From NCBI RefSeq assembly GCF_014633365.1, contig NC_068339.1, forward strand, positions 11,679,925 to 11,743,924: a DNA stretch of 64,000 nucleotides, written 5' to 3'. How positions within the stretch are numbered: position 1 is the first letter of the stretch; every line of letters starts with the position of its first letter. This DNA is from Diospyros lotus (taxonomy: Eukaryota; Streptophyta; Magnoliopsida; Ericales; Ebenaceae). Below the pieces are notes generated by a model that saw only the letters and a list, made by a program, of their open reading frames with translations, did no database searches and had not been told where the DNA came from. Shown one piece after another: positions 36,340 to 47,729 of this stretch. A program made the position numbers and the translations under genes.

Positions 36340-36662
36340 ACTACAATTATAACACTATAAAAATATCTAGGGTTATAAAGCGTCACTATATATTGTTTTA
36401 ATAATACTTTGAATTAAAACCATGAAAAATGATTTTTGAAAATTAAAATTGATTAAACTGGAGATGGTCAGTGGGAAAACAGGGCAGGGATAGTGAGCCA
36501 AGTTTGACCTGGTGAAGATACGGATAGTAAGAGTTCAATGTTGGAGTGCTAATGTAATGACTTAGAATGAGTTACCAGCCTACTTCTCTTCACATCACTG
36601 AGTGAACCCCCCATTCATTATTACACCCACGTTTTCGAAGGCGAAGGCAAAGCCTTCCTACT

Positions 36663-36670
36663 TATATATA
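36663..36670 (+). promoter_or_regulatory. TATA box of P450 copy A
   Basis: TATATATA 55 bp before the chosen ATG. The usual 25-30 bp spacing would put transcription start near 36695, downstream of the in-frame ATG at 36602. This supports the start at 36725. Confidence 0.6.
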
Positions 36671-36724
36671 GCACAAAGAAAGCAGAGCACCACCATTCCA
36701 TCCCCCAATTCATCCATTCCATCC

Positions 36725-38460
36725 ATGGAGCTCCTCTCTCTCGCTCTGCTTCTCGCCATTGTCCTCCCCATTGCCCTCGCCATTTTCGCCTTCAGAGGCC
36801 GCTCCGATGCCGGCTCCAACCTCCCCCCCGGCAACTTCGGCTGGCCGGTGCTCGGCGAAACCGTCGAGTTCCTCTTCGGCAAGCCCGAAAAGTTCGTCGG
36901 CGACAGGATGAAGAAGTACTCCCCGGACATCTTCAAGACCAACATCCTCGGCGAGAAGACGGCCGTCATTTGCGGCCCCAACGGCCACAAATTCATCTTC
37001 ACCAACGAGCAGAAGCTCTTCACCTCCTTCCGCCCCCACCCGATGCAGCGCCTCTTCCGCTCCTACAAGAAGGCCGCCGCCCCACCTCCGCCTCCCGCCG
37101 CCGGCCAGCCCCTCAAAGCCGACGTCACCCAGGTGATCCGTACGCCCGGATTCTTCAAGCCGGAGGCTCTGATGAGATATCTCCCGAAGATGGATTCCAT
37201 CTCCCAGCAACTGTTGCAGACTCACTGGCAAGGGAAAGACCAAGTTCTGGTCCATCCTCTCTCCAAGACCGTCACTTTGACGCTCGCGTGCCGTTTCTTT
37301 CTCGGCATCGACAATCCGGAGAGGATCGCCCGCCTCGTCGACCACTTCGACGCCATAACTCTGGGCATGCATTCCATCATGTCCAGTTTTCCGGGGACCA
37401 TCTTCTACAAAGCGGAGAAAGCGGCGACGGCGATCAGGAAGGAGCTGGTGACTGTGATCAAGGAGAAGAAGGCCGCCATGGCCACCGGAGCTCCGATGCA
37501 GGACATCCTGTCTCATATGATTGTGGCAACTGATCCCACCGGAAAGTTCATGCCGGAGGCCGAGATCGCCGATAAAATGATGGGCTTGCTGGTGGCCGGG
37601 TACAGTACGGTGGCCACAGCCATCACTTTCTTCATGAAGTATGTGGGCCAGAGCCCAGAAATTTACGGCAAAGTCCTCTCAGGTAATTAACAAAGAACAA
37701 CCTCTCCTCTCCTCTCCTCCCCTCTGGAATCTGACAGAGACGACGATGAAAGTGTGCCAGATCCAGATTTTCCTATTATGAATACCCTCGAATTAATCTA
37801 GCGAAACTGAAAACTATTTTTTAATACCCTCGGCCTCGAATTAATCTAGCGAGACTGAAAACTATTTATTGGTTGAAATTGATCAGAGCAAATGGCGGTG
37901 TCGAAGGCCAAAAAGGAAGGCGAATTGCTGGACTGGGACGACTTGGCGAAGATGAAGTACTCATGGAACGTCCTGTCTGAAGTGATGAGACTGGTGCCTC
38001 CTCTTCAGGGAACCTTCAGAGAGGTTCTCGCCGATTTCACGTACGCCGGCTACACTGTCCCTAAAGGCTGGAAGGTAATTAATTTACATATCAAGCATTT
38101 ATTTTAATAATATGCTCGATATATTAGGCCAATGATCAATTGTTCTCGACAACTGAATTGCAGGTGTATTGGACGGTTAGCACGACGAACATGAACCCAG
38201 AGTACTTTCCCAACCCAGAAAAGTTCGACCCCTCGAGGTACGACGACGGCCCGGTGCCGCCACCGTACACGTACGTTCCGTTCGGCGGCGGGCCGAGGCT
38301 GTGCCCCGGCAAGGAGTACGCTCGACTGGCAGTGCTGAGTTTCGTGCACAATGTGGTGAAGAAGTTCAGGTGGGAGGTGGTGGTTCCCGAGGAGAAGGTT
38401 TTGGGGGACATGATGCCGACGCCGGAGAAAGGCCTGCCGATTCGCCTGCATTCGCATTAG
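36725..38460 (+). CDS. Cytochrome P450, CYP716-like (CYP85 clan), copy A, 3 exons
   Basis: Exons 36725-37682, 37887-38074 and 38164-38460 join in frame to 480 residues, the normal size of CYP716 enzymes. Landmarks: an N-terminal membrane anchor ([19 protein letters not shown]), the hinge [17 protein letters not shown], the I-helix [12 protein letters not shown], ExxR as EVMR, the PERF-type FDPSRYDDG, and the heme loop [12 protein letters not shown] with the Cys ligand. CYP716 enzymes commonly oxidise triterpenoid or other terpenoid skeletons at the ER; the substrate is unknown here. The I-helix has Ser where most P450s have Asp/Glu before the conserved Thr. An upstream in-frame ATG (36602) was rejected because it precedes the TATA box. 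Exon 1 is strikingly GC-rich compared with its surroundings. A near twin lies at 48867-50597. Confidence 0.93.
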
Positions 38461-38490
38461 ATTAGAGGACTACATAATGTTAATGGTTTA

Positions 38491-39299
38491 CTGAAGATTG
38501 TCAATTTTGGGAAAGTGGTGGGACTTCTTACCCTCCCTCCCCCTTTACATAGTTCAATATTCATGGTCTTTGGAATAAAACGAGATGTGTATAAAATAGT
38601 ATAAATCAGTCCAAACCAAGTCAATTTTCTTGTTCCATGTTAATTTTTACCTAAATTACTCAATAATTCATCGTTTTTAATGGTCATATATTTGGACTAT
38701 TATATTATATGTGACCATGGAAAGCTAGCAACAGCAACAGCAAGCATTTCCGTCGTTTATTAATGAGAAGATCGTTCCTGGAGAATGGAGATGATACTTC
38801 TCTTGAAAGGTTTCAGAGCCAATCGCTTCTGTCCCTTCCTTCCCGTCTCTGCAACAACATTAATTTATTTTAATTTAACTTTAATTTAGTATAGCATAAG
38901 TAGACCATGGGTTAGAGCATCTCCAACCCACCCCTAAATATGGGGTGAAATGCACTCCAACCCACCCCAAATTTCACCTAAATTTGGGGTGATGAATAGT
39001 CACTCTAAATTTGGAATAGCATTATTCACTTATTCTAAATTTAGCGTAATATGTTTACTTTCATATTACCCTTGCATTTTAAGTATAATAAATTTTAATT
39101 TATTTTATATTTTTTATAATTTTTTTCATCTTTTTATTTATTTATTTATTATTATTATTATTTAAATAATATTAATAAATTATAATCAATTAATGAATAA
39201 TGATTATTAAATAACGTAAACTAAAAATTACTAAATAAAAGTTATAGATACGATAATTAAAAATGACCAAATGAATACTATGATGTCATAAACCTTGAA
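38491..39299. other. Intergenic DNA and left part of the transposon nest
   Basis: 38844-38900 matches the paralogous segment at 30395-30440. From about 38914, GAGCATCTCCAACCCACCCC and repeated CACCCCAAATTT words resemble the end of a MITE family common in plants. The other end was not located with confidence, though 43690-43720 carries related CCCCAAATCTGGGG. The rest is AT-rich. Confidence 0.45.
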
Positions 39300-41907
39300 T
39301 GTAATATCTCATATCTGTATGAGGTCATTGTGTAATTTAGATAAATATAAAATACCAAAAAGTAAGCCTAAAAGTAAAATAAATCGTCGAATCAATTGAA
39401 GGGAGTACCTCGAACCCTAGATGATTAAGAAAAATGATATAATATCATCAAGTAATATAAGTTATGATTTTTGGTGATGAAAGAAATTAGATCGGGAACA
39501 ATTTTCGATACAACTGTTGACCAGGCTGAGAAAATCGAATCGATGTAAGAGACGTCCGAAAAGTCAACGGAGCATGTCAATGACTAATATTTTATGTATA
39601 AAACAACCCTTAAGTGATTTCAGGTTAAATCGAGTGGATTTAGGGTCAAAACGATCAGTTGGGCCTAAGTGCAATTTTTTAAATTTGCCCGAGGAAGGTC
39701 AAAACGGTAATTTTTTAAAGTTTCAAGGGAGAAATGAGAAGTACTAATCTTGAGGGTCTTAGTGATGGTACTGGGAAGATCAGGGGCTTGAGGATAAAGG
39801 GTCAAAATGTAAAAGAAAGTTCAAGGGGGGGCCAAACTATAATTTTTGAAAATCTGCCAAAGCATGGCAGATCTGGCCTTGGATTTGGCCGAAAAATCTG
39901 GAGATTTGGGCCTCAAATCTCGTCAAGGCATGGCCAAGGGTAGTCTAGGAGGCGTGTGGGAGAAGAAATAGCCGAAAATTGGCCACGTGGGGGTCGATTT
40001 TGGCCTATAAATAGCCAAAGATTTTGACCAAATTTTGAGCATCAAATTGCTCGGTTTTGAGGACGAATCGAGGGAAGCCAATAAGGGGCTTTTGATTCTT
40101 GAGGCGAGGGGAGAATTTCTGGTAAGTTTGGTGAATTTTTGAGGTGTTTTGAGGGTATTTCGAGGGCTAATCGGAAAAGCAAGGTAGATCGCCGCGCCGC
40201 GCCTGTAAATGCCTGATCGAAGGCTTTTTCGGTGGCTTTTCGGTTGGAGGTCGGTACCATCATGATCGACTAGAGATGGGCTTTCGATCGGTGTAGAAAA
40301 ATAGGGCATCGAAGCATCGCCAGCGACCGGAAAAAGAAAGAAGATGACCGGCACGTGATTGTCACGCCCCAGCCAAATCCTCTAGCATACTTGCCCACAC
40401 GTGGGGGCGCGTGCCACATAGGTAATTTCTGATTTTTTTTCTAAAATTCTTGAAAAATTATTTTATATATATTTATGTAAAAATATTTGAGAAAATAGTT
40501 GTGTAGATAATTATTTTGGATTATTAGTGATAAAAAATAGGAGAAAAACGAGAAAATATGAGAAAAATTAAGGAGAAAATTATATTTTGATGGTTATTGG
40601 ATGATTAGGGTACCTTGCGGCTTAAGGTGAAGTGACTCGTGCGAAGTTCGAGGTGAGCACGCAAATTGAGGTATATCACGCTTTTTGAGAAAATCAAGTT
40701 GCGTCTAAATGTGAGTGGTTCTATCGAAAAACTCGTTTGTGGCATATGAATGGTTTACTATGAGTGTTCATCCCCGTTGCTAGGTTTATTGATGGTTTTA
40801 CAAATGATTATTGACACCTGTATTAGATTTTGTACGGTAAATTGCATACATTGAGATGTTGATTTTATGCATGTAATGATTTTTCAGCATTGGCGTGTTA
40901 TGTTGTCCATGTGGGACGTGGGTTGTAATCCTGTGACGTGGCCCCTGAGTGACAGCACTCGAGATGCGTGCCGAGGATTAATGCTATGTGATCCACTTGA
41001 GACGGGGTTGAGATGGATTTTACCCTATGGTACTCAAGTGGCGGGGCTGGGAGTGGACATCACCCCGGTTGTTGGCTCAAGTGGCGGGGCTGAGAGTGAA
41101 CACCACCCTAGGTTCCTTTGAGTAATAGCATTAATACCAATGTATCGTTGATTCCGGGGATAGTGCTGATATGATACTCTTGGGGTTAGGGTTGCGTTGG
41201 GTTTTGGAATGCTTTTGAATATGAGCGTAATGCCTAACAACGATAATGGGGTGATTCCCAGATTCATATGTTGAGGTTATCCCTCTTAAGCAGGATTGGT
41301 TTGCCAATTGGTCAGTGTGGTCGTGTCGCCTTTATAGAGATTGCATTTTCCTCGGTTAGGGCTAAATGTTATGTGGGATTCTCTTAGGCTGGGGCATGTC
41401 ATGATTTATCGATTTTATATATGATTTTGCATATATTCATAAAAATGTTTTTGAACTCTCACTTAGATGATTTAGCATCTAATTTGGACTATGTCTCTGG
41501 AATATTCAAACGTTCCAGGTGAAAGCAGTGGCGCTAAGGGAAAGGATGTCGTCGAGCTGTAACTGCTATATTTAGTTTTCGTATGTCTTTGTCTATGATT
41601 ATGATGTTCAGAGATTATGTAATATTTTGATATTTTCATGTAAAACATCGATTTGGTTATTGTAAAAGGAATTGTCAGTTATATATCTTTGAGGTTTTGA
41701 TCTTACTTCTGCTGATGTGATTGATAATACATGTCTTAGTCTATTAATTTTTAAATTTTGATATGCTGAGAAGATATAATCGTGATTGTCGGGAAATAAA
41801 CATGATGAATGTATGTATAATGAGACTTATGTTGTGTATGAAAAAATATATATATATATATCCGAAATCTTGAGGTAATGCGCGTTCTGAGAAAACGGGG
41901 CATTACA
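39300..41907. mobile_element. Solo LTR, 2.6 kb, with perfect 5-bp target duplication
   Basis: Begins TGTAATATCTC and ends GGGGCATTACA, so the termini are inverted TGTAAT...ATTACA. The bases before it are TTGAA and the bases after it are TTGAA, an exact target duplication. No primer site, gag or pol is inside; a TATAAATA at 40006-40013 fits an LTR promoter. The size and TGTAAT ends suggest a large-LTR Ty3/gypsy family; this is inference. A roughly 43-bp spaced duplication of CTCAAGTGGCGGGGCTG occurs at 41033 and 41076. Confidence 0.82.
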
Positions 41908-44583
41908 TTGAAAATTAAAGTTTTCAAGATTTAAATACTACATAAACAAAGACAATAATTTAATAATTTGGTAGATCACTTTTGAATTCTCCAATATATT
42001 GAAACACTGGCTAAAGGATTCGGGGGTATTTTGAGATTTGTCACCTTGTTGTTGAGTTTTTTTTTTGTAAAATTTTGATTGTTCAATTCAAAAATATTCA
42101 CGTACATTCAAATCTATGGATATCAAATCTTTTAATAAAAGCTTATTTTCTTCTTGATATTCAATCATGGCCAACTTTCAAAAATTAAGTTGGTGTTCTT
42201 TTTATATTTTAATTTTCAGTTTTGAATTTTAAATTTATTTTCAGTTTTGTGTTTTCAGTATCTGATTTGAGATTTTTAAGAATGCATTCTTTTGTCATTC
42301 TGAAAAATTATTTCTCAAAATAAAAAATTGTAAAACGTGTTAACTTTAAAATTTTGTAAAATATTATTTTATGATATTTTATTTAAAAAATTTGATTCAA
42401 AATAAGTTATAAACTTAATTTAAAAAATTTAAAAAATAATATTAGAGATAACTAATAATTTAATCGTATATAATGTATTAAAATTACAAATTACTTTCTA
42501 AAATCATTTTTAATTTAACTCAACTATTAATTTCATAATAATTTTTTTTATCTACAAATTGAAATTATCTACACATTTAGATTATCACAACATAAATATT
42601 AAAAAAATTATAAATCATAAAATAACAAAATATTAATTTATTTAAAATTTTAAAAATATCATTGAAAAAAATTAATAAAAAATTATATTACATATTCAAT
42701 GGGCATGTGGGGGCGGTGAAAGAAGAAAGAGAGAAGAAATGGCATAGGGCGTGTGAGTCGGTGATGGAAAGAAGAAATGGCAGAAATGGTGGCGGAAGAA
42801 AGAAATGACAGAGGGCTTCAACCTAAAGAGAAAGAGCCGTAGGAGGAAGTGATCAACGACGTAGGTGAACAACGGATCTGGGTTGCTGCAACGACACGCA
42901 TAGGCGAAGGCGAGGTGAGGCGGATCTGGTTTGCTATTCGTGGCGACGACGGATCGCGGTTGTGATGGCCATGGCAGGCGCGTCGCTGACCAACAAGAGA
43001 GAGAGAGGGGGGAAGAAACAAATGACTCTGATCTAGAAGAGAAAAGAAAGAGCGAGACCGCAGCTCGCGGCAGAGATGGTAGTGGTAGGTGCATCGCCGG
43101 CCAAGAAAGAAGAGAGGGAAGAAGTAAGGAAAAAAAAAGGGAGAGAGAAGAGGCAGCAAGATAGTAGAGAGAATGGAGGGAGCTTGTTGGATCTAGAAGA
43201 GAGAAGGGAGAGAAAAGATGCAGCAACCGTTTTCCGCATTTTGGTTTTTTAATCGAGTTTTGGCTTAAAACAGCCAAAACGATTTTTTGTTGTTTTGGAC
43301 TTTCCTTACAATTTTTTTTTTTTGTTTTCAAAATTACATTTTTGAACATAATAAAGAGAACATGTTTTCATTATTTTAAAAAATTGAAAATAGAAAATAG
43401 CTCGAAACCAACAAAGAGAACAGGCTCTAAGTTTTCTTATATATTTGACTTTACGTTTGTGAGGTAAAGACTTTTACGTTATATGTAATAAATTTTTTTT
43501 TTAATTTTGTCATGTTGAATGTAATGTTTTATTAATTGAGATAGTAAATATAATATTTTTATAAAAATTATTGCTAATAATTAAAAAAAATTAGTTAATT
43601 ACGTAATTTTTAGGTAGTAATTTAAATTAATATATAATAAGTAAATAATTTTAAAAATAAAATAAATATTTATAATAAAAAAAGAAAATACTATTCATTT
43701 GCCCCAAATCTGGGGTAAAGGGTATTATAAATAATTTATTTTATATTTTAATTTTATTTTAAAAATTGTGTTTGCTTCAATCATAATTCATATTATTCTC
43801 TCTATTTAATTTATTTATTAATAAATTTTAATTTTATTTTTTTACCTTACTTACAATTTTCACTATCATAAAAATTTATTATTTATTTTATAATTTAATA
43901 ATAAATATTAAGGTATTAATTTTAATAATATTATTATATTTTTAAATCGATTTACTAATATTTTTTAAATACAATTATTTAACAAAATTATTTGAAATAA
44001 TAAATACACATATAAAATTAATAATCAAATACACAAATTCACAATATCAGTCATCTAATATACAAAAAAATAAAATCCAAAATCACAAATCTAGATTGGT
44101 CAATGCAAGACAATGAACAACATGCCACAACCTGCCGTAGCTTATTCTGCTCGTTGTCACGAACAATTCTGTTGCTCGTTGCCGTCACTGCTTCCATTGG
44201 CTATTGTTGGATCAGGTGGTTGTCACTCTTTTTTTTTTTGTAAATATGTCGCCTCGATTTCGTCTTCTATCGCATCTACAATTTGTCTTTTCCAAATCTG
44301 CTAGTCGTAGCATTTGCAATTGGTTTTCTCTGCCCGATTTCTTCTTCCGTTGTGTCTAGTCGAGCCTCTTCCAACGTTAAAATGACCATTGTGGGGGAAA
44401 GATAATGAGAGTGGTTTGGTCGAAATCGATTGCTAAATCTAGTGAAGGGATTGGGTTTTATCAAAACTTTAACAAGCGAATTTGACAATGGCGAGCACTG
44501 TTGGAAGTCGGCAAATTCGGTTGGCTCGCTATCTATTTGACTTGGCAAGCGATTTAGTGATATGTTGGAGTCAGTCGTAGCCC
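41908..44583. other. AT-rich intergenic DNA with a possible non-autonomous DNA element
   Basis: Around 42188-43425, the left GTTGGTGTTCTTTTTATATT and the right end (reverse-complemented: TGTTCTCTTTGTTGG) are weakly alike, enclosing a purine-rich 650-bp stretch. It could be an old inverted-repeat element. The 217-codon minus frame over this stretch is low-complexity Ser/Leu/Phe and is not called a gene. Nothing else is recognised. Confidence 0.4.
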
Positions 44584-45831
44584 ACTTGAATTAATCCACT
44601 TTCTAAAATGATATAATTGAAGAAGAAAATGTTTTAGAATATTATAGAATAAAAGACAAATCTATAAAGAATCAGATAGATATTTAGAGAGATTATTCTA
44701 AAAAAAGGTAAAAAAAAGAAGAAGAAAAATCATAAACCGACTTGGAAAGCCAGTGCGTAGCCTATATATATATATATATTATATATATATGCTTGTAGAG
44801 TTCAACATATTTAAGAAAAAGACTACAAACTAATTTTGCTCAAAACTTTATATACCTAAGGAATCCTTTTCTAGTAAAGCTATTCTAAAAACCCCCAAGT
44901 CGTATTAGAACTGTGTTCAATCATTCAATTGGGCATATTATTTTCTTGCCTACCCTAAGACTCCACGCACGACATGTCCACTAATAAATTAACTGCAAGC
45001 CAAATGTCACTTCCAATATTTGTAGGAGACAATTATAACTATTGGGCTATTAAAATGAAAGATATATTTTCTATCCCAAGGACATTGGGATGTCGTAGAG
45101 ATAGGCACTAAAGCCAATGACTTAGAAAATGAAAAGAATTGAATGGCACTTTATGATATTCAACTAGATTTGGCGGAATTTATTTTCTCTAGAAGTAGCA
45201 TAGTCGAGTCAGCAAAATAAGCTTGGGATATCCAAAGGCACACACGGTCGAGCTTCAATATTTAAGAAAGGATTTTGAAAATTTAAAAAAGTGGTTGTTC
45301 TGTCAAAATATAATAATAAATTTATAATTATGATAAAATATTTATTTTGAGTCTCTAATATACGAGAAACTTATAAAATAAAAGATAATTAAAAGTGCCT
45401 GATATTTCTCAAATAAGTCATCTAATTCTTAAGTCAATCTCAGCCCAAAAAATAGAGAAGTACTTAGATTGTTTATCTAGAAATTCTTGTGTATTTAAAT
45501 CAAATGGATGACTTTTTTTTTTTTCTTCTAAAGATTAAGACTAACAAGTAGATGAGTATCTGCATCTTTTAGAGTTGTCTATTCCTGACCTCTAAGCAAA
45601 GATCTTAGAGGTGAATTTATGCATTATTAGCGGATTATAATCTAGAGGGTTCCTTGGAAACTATATCTTGAGAGGTGCTTCTAAAATAGTCTTCTATAGG
45701 TGCCTAGAGAAATCCCTGGAAGGTACTCGAGAAAGGCTCTCAAAAAGGCCTCTTGGGGATTGCTCTATCAAAAAGGTCTTTTAAACTTTTCTCTTTGGGC
45801 TTGTCTTGAGCTTGGACCTTATATTGAACGG

Positions 45832-46175
45832 GTAATTTATGCTAAAAGTCACAAAATTTTGATGTCATTTATAATTTGATCACTAAACTTCAATTGATTG
45901 TAAAATGATCATAAAACTTTTAAATATTTTGTAATGTGATCACATTTAAGACTTTTTGGCATGTTTTCGTTGGAGTTGTTGATGTGTCGATGACGTGGCG
46001 CTGATGTGTCGATGATGTGGCGCAGATGCATTGGCAAGAACATGCCGAAAAGTCTTAAATATGATCACATTACAAAATATTTGAAAGTTTTGTGATCACT
46101 TTATAATTAATTGAAGTTTAGTGACCAAATTATAAAAGACATCAAAATTTTGTGACTTTTGGTATAAATTACCCA
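45832..46175. mobile_element. Palindromic MITE, Mutator-like, with 9-bp target duplication
   Basis: 344 bp made almost entirely of two inverted arms of about 135-140 bp: the left arm begins GGGTAATTTATGC and the right arm, reverse-complemented, begins GGGTAATTTATAC. Both then share CAAAATTTTGATGTC and GTAATGTGATCA. The flanks carry the same nine bases ATATTGAAC, a perfect target duplication, which fits a Mutator-type transposase. The 65-bp centre has two copies of a 22-bp unit starting GATGTGTCGATGA. It is inserted in the decayed copia element, so it is younger. Confidence 0.9.
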
Positions 46176-46731
46176 ATATTGAACACATCAAAAATATTTT
46201 GAGAACATTCAAGATTATTATTCTCGAATAAATGTCATGGTAAATTAATTAATAGCCAATGGTGAAGATATTTCAAATAAAAGAAAAGTGAAAGAAATAT
46301 TAATTAGTATCGCAGATAAATATAATCTAATTGTCGATCACAATTGAAGAAACAAAAGACATTAGTAAATTATCCGTAATTGAATTAGTTAACTCTTTTG
46401 AATCATATGAAAAGAGACTAAGTAGGCGTGAAGAAAATATATTTGAAAATGCCTTTGGGTCTTAATTTAAAATAAGGTAGCAAAAATCTAAAAATGATAA
46501 AAGAAAATTTAAAAATAATTAGAGAAGATGACAAGTTTTAAAAAATGGAGGAAACACACAAGGAAGATATCACTTTCTACGAGAAGTCACAAGTAGCAGA
46601 GAAATCGAGCTCCAACCTTGTAAAACCCAATAACAAATTGCAAATATTTTTATGAAAGTTCTACTAAACCAAAGTTTGAGCTACTAAGAGAATTACTCAG
46701 AATAATTGAAGAAGTGCATTAAGGAGAAGTG

Positions 46732-46825
46732 TTGAATTAATTTAACTTTTGGAATGATATAATTGAATTAATTTACCTTTTGGAATGATATAATTGAATT
46801 AATTTACCTTTTGGAATGATATAAT
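46732..46825 (+). repeat. 31-bp tandem triplication at the start of the copia right LTR
   Basis: Units start at 46732, 46763 and 46794, each TTGAATTAATTTA... followed by GGAATGATATAA. The left LTR has a single copy, so the expansion arose after insertion or before in one LTR only. Confidence 0.85.
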
Positions 46826-47047
46826 TGAAGAGGAAAATATTCTAAAATAGAACAAAAATCTAGAAATGATTATTTGAAGAAGATAGATATTTAGTAGGAT
46901 TATTCTAAAAAAAGTTAAAAAAAAATTTGTGAATCGACTTGAAAAGTCGGTGGCGCAGCCACATATTTAACGGGAAAAAAACCATAAACTTATTTTGTAT
47001 ACCCGAGCAATCATTTCTAGTAAAACCATCCCAAAAACCCATCAAGC

Positions 47048-47694
47048 CCTTTCCCACCATGATTATATTGGCGCCATTGCTGGCTGGCTGGCTGGCTGCC
47101 TTCATTTTTTCATTTTCATTTTCATCTGTTGAATCTGAATCTCAGCTGTGTTAATTAATGCCTTTAATTGTTAATCGAAATTGAACTTTGATTTCATCTG
47201 CTAACAGTAACACCACCCGATCCTCAATTTGAGGCCAACCCCTCTATTACTATTCATTTTCATTTCAACTGTTATTAATATTTCTTGTCAAATTACACTC
47301 CCAGACACCGAAAAGAAATTGGAAGCTGTTTACAACTATTTCATCAAAATTTTCTACAGAGACATGGTCACCTATTACTGTTACCCGAATGAATAGTGAT
47401 TCTCTCTTAAGCACGGAAACGAATCGGATATGTCATTTCAACGTTTTAAAATTGTTTTTCGCTTTAAAAAGGACGAAGACAGCCTAAAAGGTTTTTTGAG
47501 CCATTTTTATAATTTGTGAAACATTTTGAGAGTGTTTCACAAATTATAGAAAATGGCCCGAAACGATCGATAAGTTCCAGTGTTTAATCGGTCTTCTTTT
47601 TTTAGCTCATTGCATTCCTGAATCCCAAAGTTCTTCACCATGCATTAGAGTTTGCTGCTCCTTCACTTTCAATCACCATTACTTCTTGCTGCTC

Positions 47695-47729
<35 letters not shown>

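Larger units (their letters stand above)
36340..38490 (+). repeat. Left arm of an inverted gene duplication (P450 copy A)
   Basis: This 2.15-kb block is repeated in inverse orientation at 48836-50982. From the ATG to about 30 bp past the stop the arms are almost identical, differing by a 5-bp CTCCT unit in intron 1. Upstream of the ATG similarity continues for about 380 bp but with many substitutions and indels. Similarity stops abruptly about 30 bp after the stop codon. Confidence 0.9.
44584..47047 (+). mobile_element. Decayed Ty1/copia element with LTRs and gag remnant
   Basis: A left repeat (about 44584-44940) and a right repeat (46730-about 47047) share blocks such as GATATAATTGAAGA, AGATAGATATTTAG and CTAGTAAA. 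The right one starts TGTTGAATTAA after a purine tract AAGGAGAAG, so the element is plus-strand. Near 45010-45070 a frame gives LPIFVGDNYNYWAIKMK, the conserved start of copia gag, followed by many stops. Pol is not visible, so most of the coding region is deleted or eroded. A MITE is inserted inside it. The LTR right end is uncertain. Confidence 0.78.

Noticed and set aside
36602..36724. Upstream in-frame ATG adding 41 residues to P450 copy A (also 50720 in copy B)
   Set aside because: It precedes the TATA box, the added peptide differs freely between copies, and the anchor that starts at the second Met is typical of P450s.
36710..37516. A 268-codon minus-strand open frame across P450 copy A exon 1 (and its mirror at 49806-50612 in copy B), plus a 187-codon frame in another phase
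   Set aside because: They overlap a clear P450 exon, show no domain and are explained by GC-rich codon use in the real gene.
42696..43349. A 217-codon minus-strand open frame
   Set aside because: Low-complexity Ser/Leu/Phe/Pro run from a purine-rich strand; no domain, probably part of a transposon remnant.
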